Under the pieces are notes generated by a model, which saw nothing but the letters and a program-made list of their open reading frames with translations, was not told the DNA's origin and did not search any database. Source: Halovulum marinum (GTDB lineage Bacteria > Pseudomonadota > Alphaproteobacteria > Rhodobacterales > Rhodobacteraceae). From it: DNA of 64,000 nt. Shown in pieces: positions 18,634-26,675 of this stretch. The stretch spans positions 1 to 64,000 of the forward strand of contig NZ_WIND01000018.1 in NCBI RefSeq assembly GCF_009697225.1, given 5' to 3'. How positions within the stretch are numbered: position 1 is the first letter of the stretch; every line of letters begins with the position of its first letter. Made by a program: the position numbers and the translations under genes.

Positions 18634-19302
18634 TCAGCCCTCCTTCGGGGTCAGGAACGGCAGCGCCTTGCGGAAGTAGTCGATGCCGGTGATCAGCGTC
18701 AGCACCCCCGCGATCCAGATCGTCGCCACCCCCGCGGCCGACGCCGCCTGCGATATCCAGAGCGCGCGGCGCAGGCCGAACTCGTCGTCGGCGGCCCCGG
18801 CCAGCACCGCGGCTTCGCCCTCGGGGCCGATCTGGTTGTAGATCGCCAGGTAATCATATTCGAAGATCTCGGCCAGCATCAGCAGCGGAATCGCCACCAT
18901 CTGCACCGTGGTCTTCCACTTCGCCAGCCTGGTCACCGCCAGCTTGCCGGCGTCCGCGCCCAGGTACTCGCGCAGGCCCGAGACGAACACCTCGCGAAAC
19001 AGGATCATCGCCGCCGGGATCAGCACCCAGGGGTTCAGCCCGCTCAGCCCCATCAGCACCGCCAGCGCGATGACGACCATCGCCTTGTCGGCGATCGGGT
19101 CCAGCATCCGGCCGAAGGCGCTGACCTGGCCCCAGCGGCGCGCCAGCCAGCCGTCGAAATAGTCGGTCAGCGCCGCGCCGACGAACAGCGCCAGCGCCAC
19201 CCAGTCCGCCACCGGGCTGGGCAGGACCACGAACACCAGCGCGAAGGCGGGGGCCGCCAGCAGGCGCAGGACGGTCAGCACGTTGGGAATTGTATTCAGC
19301 AT
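18634..19302 (-). CDS. pgsA: CDP-diacylglycerol--glycerol-3-phosphate 3-phosphatidyltransferase
   Basis: Inner-membrane enzyme making phosphatidylglycerophosphate, 222 residues. The CDP-alcohol phosphatidyltransferase signature is intact in TDYFDGWLARRWGQVSAFGRMLDPIADK (D-G-x2-A-R-x8-G-x3-D-x3-D), about residues 46-73. Helices surround it. About 35 residues between the last two helices (roughly 150-185) form an insertion with an acidic patch. The ATG at 19302 gives the usual NIPNxLTxxR beginning. It heads the pgsA-moaD-moaE group. Confidence 0.95.
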   Translation of the reverse strand: MLNTIPNVLTVLRLLAAPAFALVFVVLPSPVADWVALALFVGAALTDYFDGWLARRWGQVSAFGRMLDPIADKAMVVIALAVLMGLSGLNPWVLIPAAMILFREVFVSGLREYLGADAGKLAVTRLAKWKTTVQMVAIPLLMLAEIFEYDYLAIYNQIGPEGEAAVLAGAADDEFGLRRALWISQAASAAGVATIWIAGVLTLITGIDYFRKALPFLTPKEG

Positions 19303-19406
19303 ACCCCGGCTTATCGCGCGGACGCGGGCAAATGCCAAGCGCCCCCCTTCCCCTGCGCCCGCGGCCTGGTGTAGCGAGAACCCCGAGCCAACCGAAGGAG
19401 CCAGTC

Positions 19407-19583
19407 TTGCGCCCCACCGCCCCCGGACGTTTCGTCCTCTATGTCTCGTTGATCGCCGCCCTCGCCGCCGCGCTGACGATCTTTGGCCTGCTGCCGGTCT
19501 ACGTCGCGGGACTGGGCGGCGCGAAGCTGGCGCTGATCGCCTACGGCATCCTGCTGGCGGGGGTGCTGGTCCGCGCGCTCTAG
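19407..19583 (+). CDS. 58-residue two-helix membrane protein
   Basis: Small protein starting with TTG at 19407, preceded by a near-perfect ribosome binding site AAGGAG at 19395-19400. Two hydrophobic helices (about residues 9-29 and 37-56) are joined by a short Gly-rich turn; nothing catalytic. It is oriented against uvrC, and the two stop codons share the palindrome CTAG (19580-19583). The strong ribosome binding site and constrained hydrophobicity support a real gene; function unknown. Confidence 0.75.
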   Translation: MRPTAPGRFVLYVSLIAALAAALTIFGLLPVYVAGLGGAKLALIAYGILLAGVLVRAL

Positions 19584-21517
19584 CCGCCCTTGTCGTGGAA
19601 ATGGGCATAGATCGTCTCGGCCAGCGCGTCCGAGATGCCGTCGACCACCTTCAGGTCCGCCAGCCCGGCGCGTGAGACCGCCTTGGCCGAGCCGAAATGC
19701 GCCAGCAGCGCGCGCTTGCGGGTCGCGCCCACCCCCGGCACGTCGTCCAGCGGCGTGGCGCTGATCGCCTTGGCGCGCCTGGCGCGATGCGCGCCGATGG
19801 CGAAGCGGTGCGCCTCGTCGCGCAGGCGCTGGATGAAGTACAGTACCGGGTCACGGTAGGGCAGCGCCCTGGGCCGCTGGCCGGGGCGGTAGAACTCCTC
19901 CTTGCCGGCGTCGCGGTCCACGCCCTTGGCGACGCCGATCACGGCGATGTCCTCGATGCCCATCTCGTGCATCACCTTGTCGACGGCGGCGACCTGCCCG
20001 GGCCCGCCGTCGATCAGCAGCAGGTCGGGCCAGGCGTCGGTCTCGCGGTCCGGGTCCTCCTTCATCAGCCGCGCCAGCCGCCGCTCCAGCACCTCGCGCA
20101 TCATGCCGAAGTCGTCGCCCGGGGTCAGATCCTTCGAGCGGATGTTGAACTTGCGGTACTGCGACTTCAGGAACCCTTCGGGTCCGGCGACGATCATCGC
20201 GCCGACGGCGTTGGTGCCCTGGATGTGCGAGTTGTCGTAGACCTCGATCCGCTGCGGCGGGCCGTCCAGATCGAACGCCGCGGCCAGCCCGTCCAGCAGC
20301 CGCGCCTGGCTGGCGCTTTCGGCCATCTTGCGGGCCAGCGCCTCGCGCGCGTTGCGCAGCGCCGAGTCGACCAGCTGCGCCTTCTCGCCGCGCTGTGGCA
20401 CGCCGATCGTCACCTTGCGCCCGGCAGCCGCGCCCAGCGCCTGCGCCACCAGGTCGGCGTTGTCGACCGGGTGGCTGAGCAGCACCAGCCGCGGCGGGGT
20501 CTTGCCGTCGTAGAACTGGGTCAGGAACGCCTCCAGCACCTCGCCCGGCCCGGTGCCGGCGGCGAGCCGCGGAAAGTAGGAGCGGTTGCCCCAGTTCTGG
20601 TTGGCGCGGATGAAGAACACCTCGACGCAGGCCTGGCCGCCGTCCTGGTGCAGGGCGACGACGTCGGCCTCGGCGACGCCGGCGGGGTTCACGCCCTGGG
20701 TCGACTGCACCTGGGTCAGCGCACGGATCCGGTCGCGCAGCGCGGCGGCGCGCTCGAACTCCATCGCGTCCGAGGCGGCCTGCATCTCGGCCGCCAGCTT
20801 GGCCTGCACGGTGGTGGTGCGCCCCTCCAGAAAGCGCCGTGCGTCCGCCAGGTCCCTGGCGTAGTCCGCTTCGCTGATCCGCCCCACGCAGGGCGCCGAG
20901 CAGCGCTTGATCTGGTGCAGCAGGCAGGGCCGGGTGCGGCTTTCGAACATCGAGTCCGAGCAGTTGCGCAGCAGGAACGCCTTCTGCAGCTGGTTCAGCG
21001 TCCGGTTCACCGCGCCGGCGCTGGCGAACGGGCCGTAATAGCTGCCCCTGTCGCGCTTCATTCCGCGGTGCTTCTTGATCGGCGGGAACGGGTGGTCGCC
21101 GGGGATCAGGATGTTCGGAAAGCTCTTGTCGTCGCGCAGCAGCACGTTGTAGCGCGGCTTGAGCTGCTTGATCAGGTTCTGCTCCAGCAGCAGCGCCTCG
21201 GTCTCGGTCTCGGTCGACAGGAACATCATCGACGCGGTGGCCGCGATCATCCGTCCGATCCGGGCCGAGTGCCCGGTCGGCTTGGCATAGCTCGCCACCC
21301 GCTTCTTCAGGTTCCGCGCCTTGCCGACGTACAGCACCGCACCCTGCGCATCGAGCATCCGGTAGACGCCCGGCCCGTGGCCCAGGTTGCGCACGTACTC
21401 TGCGATCACCCTGTGGCCGACTCTCCCCTTGATTGCAGGGGCGTCGGCGCTGTCGTCCTTGAACTCGGGGCGCTGCGGTTCATCTTGCATTTGTTCGTAC
21501 CGTCGTGATTCTGTCAC
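19580..21517 (-). CDS. uvrC: excinuclease ABC subunit C
   Basis: Nucleotide-excision repair nuclease making both incisions with UvrB, 645 residues. The GIY-YIG domain lies at about 47-125 ([24 protein letters not shown]). A UvrB-binding helix pair sits near 240, the RNase-H-like nuclease domain near 390-540 ([19 protein letters not shown]), and a C-terminal helix-hairpin-helix pair around [20 protein letters not shown] at 21517 gives this length; ATG at 21490 is an alternative and neither has a strong ribosome site. The upstream region carries a LexA box, so SOS control is likely. Confidence 0.95.
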   Translation of the reverse strand: MTESRRYEQMQDEPQRPEFKDDSADAPAIKGRVGHRVIAEYVRNLGHGPGVYRMLDAQGAVLYVGKARNLKKRVASYAKPTGHSARIGRMIAATASMMFLSTETETEALLLEQNLIKQLKPRYNVLLRDDKSFPNILIPGDHPFPPIKKHRGMKRDRGSYYGPFASAGAVNRTLNQLQKAFLLRNCSDSMFESRTRPCLLHQIKRCSAPCVGRISEADYARDLADARRFLEGRTTTVQAKLAAEMQAASDAMEFERAAALRDRIRALTQVQSTQGVNPAGVAEADVVALHQDGGQACVEVFFIRANQNWGNRSYFPRLAAGTGPGEVLEAFLTQFYDGKTPPRLVLLSHPVDNADLVAQALGAAAGRKVTIGVPQRGEKAQLVDSALRNAREALARKMAESASQARLLDGLAAAFDLDGPPQRIEVYDNSHIQGTNAVGAMIVAGPEGFLKSQYRKFNIRSKDLTPGDDFGMMREVLERRLARLMKEDPDRETDAWPDLLLIDGGPGQVAAVDKVMHEMGIEDIAVIGVAKGVDRDAGKEEFYRPGQRPRALPYRDPVLYFIQRLRDEAHRFAIGAHRARRAKAISATPLDDVPGVGATRKRALLAHFGSAKAVSRAGLADLKVVDGISDALAETIYAHFHDKGG

Positions 21518-21568
21518 CGGCTGCTATTTCGGGTTCTCGATTTCAAGACAAAAGCTTTCCACCAAACC

Positions 21569-21577
21569 TGTGGATAA
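21569..21577 (-). promoter_or_regulatory. consensus DnaA box
   Basis: TTATCCACA on the minus strand (TGTGGATAA on the plus strand) is an exact DnaA box. It lies in a roughly 200-bp AT-rich island (21540-21760) that stands out against the surrounding DNA. A weaker relative, TTTTCCACC on the minus strand, lies at about 21758-21766. One perfect box can arise by chance. It may mark DnaA control of uvrC or simply titrate DnaA. Confidence 0.45.
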
Positions 21578-21692
21578 CGCTGGGAACAACTGCCGGGCAA
21601 CGTCGGAATTCGCCGAGATATAAGGGGCTCAGACGGTTTGCCCAAAAAATAGGCACTCTCGCAAGATATTGAAAACAAATGGAATAATTTTC

Positions 21693-21707
21693 GTTCTCGG
21701 GTCGTTC
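21693..21707 (+). promoter_or_regulatory. LexA (SOS) box upstream of uvrC
   Basis: GTTC-TCGGGTC-GTTC matches exactly the alphaproteobacterial LexA operator GTTC-N7-GTTC defined in Rhodobacter. It lies 176 bp upstream of the uvrC start, inside the AT-rich island 21540-21760. That is further upstream than usual, so a long leader or a distal promoter must be assumed. uvrA is a known LexA target in Rhodobacter; control of uvrC here is inferred. The rest of the 320-bp gap between uvrC and the SDR gene (21518-21837) shows no convincing gene. Confidence 0.65.
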
Positions 21708-21795
21708 CGGGAAATTGTTCAAGGATATATAACACTTATGTGAGAATTCTGAGACCGGTGGAAAACGAACGCTCGACGCCGCGCCGCGCCGGCTA

Positions 21796-21816
21796 GGGGC
21801 CGGCTTCCCCGGCCCC
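21796..21816 (-). terminator. hairpin downstream of the SDR gene
   Basis: A perfect 8-bp stem, GGGGCCGG with CCGGCCCC, around a five-base loop, 21 bp after the SDR stop on the minus strand. No T tract follows, so it is a terminator-like or transcript-end-protecting hairpin at best. Confidence 0.35.
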
Positions 21817-21837
21817 GGCCGAAGCGTGGCTTTGCGG

Positions 21838-22620
21838 TCACTCCACGCCCAGAACATCGGCAGTGCGCCATCCCAGGTGTTGCCCTCCGTCCAGACACAG
21901 CAATTGCCCGGTCAGCCCGGGCGAGTCGAGGATGAACCCCAGCGCGCGGCAGATCTCGTCCGGGTCCGAGCCGCGGCCGAGGATCGTCGCGCCGCGCTGG
22001 CCGCGGAAATGCGCGTCGCTCTGCCGGGCGCCCTGCAGCGTCGGCCCGGGGCCGATGCCGTTCACCCGGATGTCCGGCGCCAGACCCTGCGCCGCGGTCC
22101 GGGTCAGCGTCCACAGCCCGGCCTTGGCCAGGGTGTAGGTGGCGAAATGCGGCGTCAGCTTGCGCACCCGCTGGTCGATCATGTTGACCACCGCGCCGCT
22201 GGCCACCGGCTCGCCGTTCGCGTCCCGCGCCGCTTTCGGGCATTGCGCGGCGAACGCCTGGGTCAGGAACAACGGCGCCTTCAGGTTCGACCCCAGGTGC
22301 CGGTCCCAGCTGTCCAGCGAGGCGCTCTTGACGGTGTCGTGCTCGAAGATCGAGGCGTTGTTGACCAGCACTGTCAGCGGCGCACCCAGGGCGGCGGCGG
22401 CGCGCGGCACCAGCGCGGCGACCGCCGCATCGTCCAGCAGATCGGCCTGCAACGGCTCGGCGCGCACCCCCAGCGCCCGCGCCGCGGCGGCGGTGTCCTC
22501 GGCCTCGGCGGCGCTGGTGGCGTAGTGGATCGCCACGTCGTGGCCGCGGCGCGCCAGCTCCAGCGCCATGGCGCGGCCCAGCCGCCGCGCCGCGCCGGTG
22601 ACAAGGGCTGCTCCGGTCAT
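21838..22620 (-). CDS. SDR-family oxidoreductase
   Basis: Short-chain dehydrogenase of 260 residues. NAD(P)-binding motif TGAARRLGRAMA is at residues 8-19, NNAS at about 91-94, and the active-site pair YTLAK is intact. The cofactor loop and the C-terminal GQLLCLDGGQHL resemble pteridine-reductase/FolM-like SDRs, but this is not decisive. It is the last gene of a minus-strand series with the antiporter and S49 peptidase, separated from the antiporter by about 20 bp. The substrate is unknown. Confidence 0.85.
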   Translation of the reverse strand: MTGAALVTGAARRLGRAMALELARRGHDVAIHYATSAAEAEDTAAAARALGVRAEPLQADLLDDAAVAALVPRAAAALGAPLTVLVNNASIFEHDTVKSASLDSWDRHLGSNLKAPLFLTQAFAAQCPKAARDANGEPVASGAVVNMIDQRVRKLTPHFATYTLAKAGLWTLTRTAAQGLAPDIRVNGIGPGPTLQGARQSDAHFRGQRGATILGRGSDPDEICRALGFILDSPGLTGQLLCLDGGQHLGWRTADVLGVE

Positions 22621-22639
22621 CGGCTTTCTCCGTTCCGCT

Positions 22640-23569
22640 TCAGAACAGCACCACTATGTAGGCGCCGTACGCCACAAGAAAGCCCACGCCGACGCGGCGG
22701 CCCAGCTTGACCCCCGAGATCGCGAACGGCGCCAGCGCCAGCGCCGCCGCCAGCATCACCCAGATGTCCAGCCGCAGCATGCTGTCCGGCACCGCCAGCG
22801 GGCCGAACAGGCTGGCGATGCCCATGATCGCCAGGATGTTCAGCAGGTTCGAGCCGATCACGTTGCCCAGCGCGACATCGGCCTGGCGCCGTATCGCCGC
22901 CATCACCGTGGTCGCCAGTTCGGGCAGCGAGGTGCCGACCGCGACCAGCGTCAGGCCGATCACCTCCTCGGAGACGCCCATGTCGATCGCCAGCGCCCGC
23001 GCCGCGTCGACCAGGATGTCGGCGCCGATCGGCAGCGCGACGATGCCCGCCACGATGTAGGCAGCGGCGCGGGCGTTCGACATCGCCGCCGCCCTGGCCG
23101 GGTCCAGATCCTCGGGCAGCCCGCGCGACTTCCGCGCCGAGCGCGCCATCCGCACCAGCACCGCCACCAGCAGCACCAGCAGCAGCGCGCCGTGCCAGAC
23201 CGACAGCGGCCCGAGGTACAGCAGCGCCATGAACACCAGCGTCACCGCCACCATCTGGTAGAAGCTGTCGCGCGTGTCCAGGTCGCTGGTATAGAGCCGG
23301 CTGATCAGCGCCGGCACCCCCAGCACCAGGAACACGTTGGCGATGTTCGAGCCGATCACGTTGCCCAGCGCCAGCCCCGGCGCATCCTCGAGCGCGGCCT
23401 TGATCGCGATCAGCAGCTCGGGCGCCGAGGTGCCGAAGGCGACGATGGTCAGGCTGACCAGCAGCGGCGGCACGCCCAGGTGCAGGCTGGCGGCGACCGC
23501 GCCGCGCACCAGCACGTCGCCCGCGACGATCAGGATCACCAGGCCGGCGACGGCCAGAACCAGGTCCAT
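22640..23569 (-). CDS. calcium/sodium antiporter (CaCA superfamily)
   Basis: YrbG-type cation exchanger of 309 residues with two inverted repeats. Both alpha repeats are canonical: GTSAPELLIAIKAALE...GNVIGSN in the first half and GTSLPELATTVMAAIR...GNVIGSN in the second, so the ion-binding Glu and Asn are kept. About ten helices are predicted. Contrast this with the second CaCA gene at 30611, where one repeat is altered. It lies downstream of the zinc-ribbon and peptidase genes. Confidence 0.92.
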   Translation of the reverse strand: MDLVLAVAGLVILIVAGDVLVRGAVAASLHLGVPPLLVSLTIVAFGTSAPELLIAIKAALEDAPGLALGNVIGSNIANVFLVLGVPALISRLYTSDLDTRDSFYQMVAVTLVFMALLYLGPLSVWHGALLLVLLVAVLVRMARSARKSRGLPEDLDPARAAAMSNARAAAYIVAGIVALPIGADILVDAARALAIDMGVSEEVIGLTLVAVGTSLPELATTVMAAIRRQADVALGNVIGSNLLNILAIMGIASLFGPLAVPDSMLRLDIWVMLAAALALAPFAISGVKLGRRVGVGFLVAYGAYIVVLF

Positions 23570-23617
23570 GGGTCTACTTCCGTTGGCGGGCCCCGCCCGT
23601 CGGCCGGGCGCGGGCGG

Positions 23618-23803
23618 TCATCGCTTCGTCTGGCACGGGCACGGCCCCTTGCCCGGCGTGTAGGCGCCGCACTCGGGGCACTTGCGCGCCGCTGCCAGCT
23701 TGCCGCCGCGGCGCCGGCCGGGCAGCCGCGGCAGCCGCAGCTTGCCGAACATCGCCAGCACCGCCATGGCGATCAGGAACAGCAGGACGGCGCGGACGAT
23801 CAT
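23618..23803 (-). CDS. small membrane-anchored zinc-ribbon protein
   Basis: 61 residues. An N-terminal transmembrane helix (about 3-20) is followed by a basic Arg/Gly linker and a C-terminal rubredoxin-like knuckle with four Cys, CPECG then CPC, for one Zn. It starts three bases after the S49 peptidase stop and is probably cotranslated with it. Small proteins of this shape accompany the peptidase in related genomes, by memory; their function is unknown. Confidence 0.8.
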   Translation of the reverse strand: MIVRAVLLFLIAMAVLAMFGKLRLPRLPGRRRGGKLAAARKCPECGAYTPGKGPCPCQTKR

Positions 23804-23806
23804 CGC

Positions 23807-24598
23807 TCAGACCCCGAACCGGGCCCAGGCGGCGCGGTCCTCGACCGCGCCGATCAGGTCCGGCGCCGCGACCCCCAGGCGACTGAGCAGGCCGCGCTTC
23901 GGCTTGCTCACCTTGAACCGGGTCTTGTCGCCAAAAAGCGCCTTCATCTTCGGCACCAGGTGGGCGATGCCGTCGGCCAGCCCCAGCTCGACCGCGCGGC
24001 CGCCGATGAAGATGTCGCCGGTGAACAGGTCGGCGTCGGCCAGGCGGGCGCCGCGGCGGGTCTTGACGTGGTCGATGAAGATGCCGTGCAGGTCCTGCTG
24101 CAATTGCTTCAGGCGGACGATGTCGCGCTCGCGCTCGGGGCGGAACGGGTCGAGGATGCTCTTGTCCTCGCCGGCGGTGTAGACGCGCCGCTCGATGCCG
24201 TGGCGGGCGATGAATTCGTGCAGGCCGAAGGTGGCGGTGATCACCCCGATCGAGCCGACGATCGAGCCCGCGTCGACGTAGATCTCGTCCGCCGCGGTCG
24301 CCAGCCAGTAGCCGCCCGAGGCGGCGACGTCCTCGCAGAAGGCGTAGACCCTGACGCCCTTCTCGTCCGCCAGCCGGCGGATCCGGGCGGCGATCAGCGC
24401 CGACTGCACCGGCGAGCCGCCGGGCGAGTTGATCTGCAGCGCCACCGCCGGGGGCTTGCCCCGGAACGCGCGCTCGATCGCGCTGGCGACGACGGAATCG
24501 TTGATCGCGCTGCCGCCCGGCCGGGCGGAGGCGCCGATCACGCCCTCGAGCCGGATCACCGGCACCAGCGGACGTTTGGAAAAGGGGTTCCTGACCAT
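23807..24598 (-). CDS. S49 family serine peptidase (SppA/SohB type)
   Basis: Signal-peptide-peptidase-like protease of 263 residues. The core has LQINSPGGSP, AFCEDVAASGGYWLA with the nucleophile Ser in the ASGGY motif, and the downstream VGSIGVI segment. It lacks the N-terminal membrane anchor of full SppA, and is a single-domain, cytoplasm-facing form like other short S49 proteins. ATG at 24598 gives the usual start before the PVIRLEGVI strand. Confidence 0.9.
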   Translation of the reverse strand: MVRNPFSKRPLVPVIRLEGVIGASARPGGSAINDSVVASAIERAFRGKPPAVALQINSPGGSPVQSALIAARIRRLADEKGVRVYAFCEDVAASGGYWLATAADEIYVDAGSIVGSIGVITATFGLHEFIARHGIERRVYTAGEDKSILDPFRPERERDIVRLKQLQQDLHGIFIDHVKTRRGARLADADLFTGDIFIGGRAVELGLADGIAHLVPKMKALFGDKTRFKVSKPKRGLLSRLGVAAPDLIGAVEDRAAWARFGV

Positions 24599-24770
24599 TG
24601 CAGGGGATGTAGGGCCTGCCGCGCGGCCCCGCAAGCCGCTTGTCGGGGCCGCGGGCCGCACCGGGGGCGATTGGCGCGCGCTGGGAAACGGTTTCCGCAC
24701 GCATCTTCGGTTGGCCGGGCCCGCCCGCGGGCGCATATGCTGGCGCACGGCGCAGCCGAAGGAGACCATC

Positions 24771-25709
24771 ATGAGCTGGAACCCCGCCCTCGATCCGTCC
24801 TGCCCCACCGGCGACGCGGTCGACGCGATCGAGACGCTGATCATCCCCCGCGCCCGCGACATCGGCGGCTTCGAGGTGCGCCGCGCCCTGCCCGCGCCGA
24901 AGCGGCAGATGGTCGGCCCGTTCATCTTCTTCGACCAGATGGGCCCGGCCGAGTTCCTGACCGAGCAGGGCATCGACGTGCGCCCGCACCCGCACATCGG
25001 GCTGGGCACCGTCACCTACCTGTTCGACGGCGGCATCATGCACCGCGACAGCCTGGGCACGCAGCTGGAGATCGCGCCGGGGGCGGTGAACTGGATGGTC
25101 GCCGGGCGCGGCATCACCCATTCCGAGCGGACCCCGGCGGCGCATCGCGCCAGCGGCGGCAGGCTGTTCGGCATCCAGACCTGGGTGGCGCTGCCCGACG
25201 CGCACGAGGACGCCGACCCGGCCTTCCACCACAGGGGCGCGGACGCGCTGCCGCTGTTCGAGGACGCCGGCAAGCAGGTGCGGCTGATCATGGGCCGCGC
25301 CTGGGGCGAGACCGCGCCGGTGCCGGTGTTCAACGACATGTTCTACGCCGACGCGCGGCTGCCCGCAGGCGGTGCGCTGCCGCTGCCCGACGATCACGAG
25401 GACCGCGGCGCCTATGTCGTCGCCGGCTCGGCCATCGTCGCCGGCGAGGAGCACCCGCCGGGGCAGATGATGGTGTTCCGCCCCGGCGACCGGATCACGG
25501 TGAGGGCCGGCGCGCAGGGCGCACGGCTGATCCTGCTGGGCGGCGAGACCCTGGGCGGGCCGCGCCACATCTGGTGGAACTTCGTCGCCTCGTCGAAGGA
25601 AAGGATCGAGGCCGCCAAGGAGGCCTGGCGCGCCGGCGACTGGCAGCACGGCCGCTTTCAGCTGCCGCCGGACGACGCCGCCGAGTTCATCCCGCTGCCC
25701 CAGCGCTGA
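24771..25709 (+). CDS. pirin family protein
   Basis: Bicupin protein of 312 residues. The N-terminal cupin carries RPHPHIGLGTVTYLF and the following GRGITHSER, supplying the metal-binding His of pirins. The C-terminal cupin ends with a long helix, WWNFVASSKERIEAAKEAW. ATG at 24771 is supported by GAAGGAG at 24758-24764. Pirins bind Fe or Zn; some have quercetinase activity and others modulate transcription, so no specific role is assigned. Confidence 0.92.
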   Translation: MSWNPALDPSCPTGDAVDAIETLIIPRARDIGGFEVRRALPAPKRQMVGPFIFFDQMGPAEFLTEQGIDVRPHPHIGLGTVTYLFDGGIMHRDSLGTQLEIAPGAVNWMVAGRGITHSERTPAAHRASGGRLFGIQTWVALPDAHEDADPAFHHRGADALPLFEDAGKQVRLIMGRAWGETAPVPVFNDMFYADARLPAGGALPLPDDHEDRGAYVVAGSAIVAGEEHPPGQMMVFRPGDRITVRAGAQGARLILLGGETLGGPRHIWWNFVASSKERIEAAKEAWRAGDWQHGRFQLPPDDAAEFIPLPQR

Positions 25710-25719
25710 TCCCGGGATG

Positions 25720-25753
25720 TCACCGTGAAAATCCGGGGTTTCACCGTGAAAAG
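25720..25753. repeat. paired TCACCGTGAAAA motifs
   Basis: The 12-mer TCACCGTGAAAA occurs at 25720-25731 and again at 25741-25752, a 21-bp (two-turn) spacing. The second is part of the imperfect palindrome TTTCAC-C-GTGAAA. This lies in an AT-rich 80-bp spot between the convergent pirin gene and the frameshifted gene. It could be a dimer operator or a terminator-associated repeat. Confidence 0.4.
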
Positions 25754-25787
25754 CCATTATACCCTTGATTTATTCATGAACATCAAC

Positions 25788-26283
25788 TTACCCGATCATC
25801 AACGGCCCGCCGCCAATGTCGTCCGGCGCGAACAGCCTCGTCAGCACCGGGTCAGCGGCGGGCAGTTCGGCCGTGCTGTGCGGCATGCGCTCGCCGGACA
25901 GCACCAGCCCGGCGGACGTCGGCACCCCCGCCAGCACCAGCACCGGCGCCTGCGCGCCGGCGTCGCGGGCGTCGTGGACGACGCTGCGGGGATCGGGCGG
26001 CGGCGGCGCCTGGCGCGGGCGATCCCGGATGCAGCCGGGGCGTCGCCAGCAGGGTCAGGCTGGTGCCGTCCTCGGGGAACAGAGACACCCGCGACGGATC
26101 ATCCGGATCGTCGTTCGGGAAGACGCCGCCGGCCATGCAGCGCAGCGCCACCGGCGCCGCCCCGGCCGGCGTCGCCTGTGCCCGGCCGAACCAGGCGTGG
26201 GCGTCGGTCTTGAAGGTCCACGCGTCCCGCGCGGCGGCGACACCGGCCGACAGGGTCAGCCCCGCCATCAGCCCCGCCATCAT
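25788..26283 (-). pseudogene. frameshifted small exported protein
   Basis: Reading from ATG 26283 gives a signal-peptide-like start (MMAGLMAGLTLSAGVAAARDAW), then a soluble segment RCMAGGVFPNDDPDDPSR...SLTLLAT. The frame then breaks at a run of four G on the plus strand (26037-26040). Removing one base restores a sensible second half, APVLVLAGVPTSAGLVLSGERM...PLMIG, ending TAA at 25788-25790. The restored protein is about 164 residues. No family was recognised. It is either a real single-base frameshift or a sequencing error at the homopolymer; the neighbouring DNA also lacks an intact gene. Confidence 0.55.
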
Positions 26284-26675
26284 CCTCGCCGCGGGCGCTG
26301 ACGCGCTTGAGTGCAGGCCATGCTCCGGAATCCATTTCACCGCCCCCATCGGCAGAACCGGACACCGGACCGGCATGGCATGGCGCGACCGCCTTTACCG
26401 CCTGTTCCGCACCGGGCCCGGCGCGGCGATTGGCGCCGCGAACAGGGACATGTCGGCCGGCGAGCGCGAAGAAGCCGCCCGGCGCCAGGAATTCGCGCAG
26501 GTCCGCCCCCGATACCAGGTCGCCGGCACCCGGTCGGGCGTGTCGAAGCATATCGGCACGGTCATCACCACCGGCGTCCGCGGCGTCCGGCGCAGGCGCG
26601 TGGCGGTCATGCACGCCGGCCCCGCCGGGTCGGCGTCGATCGGCGCCCGGAGCCGGCCGATCTCGGCCGGCGGGT
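26284..26675. other. stretch without a convincing gene
   Basis: About 390 bp between the frameshifted exported protein and DUF3422. A plus-strand frame starting at ATG 26375 (MAWRDRLYRLF...) has coding-like third positions but runs 140 bp antisense into DUF3422 before stopping at 26815. A minus-strand frame also stays open. Neither resembles a known family or has a ribosome binding site. I read this as decayed accessory DNA. Confidence 0.4.

Noticed and set aside
21514-21857. Minus-strand frames of 73 and 104 codons in the uvrC upstream gap
   Set aside because: They cross the LexA box and the AT-rich island, lack ribosome sites and have non-coding-like composition; better explained as regulatory DNA.
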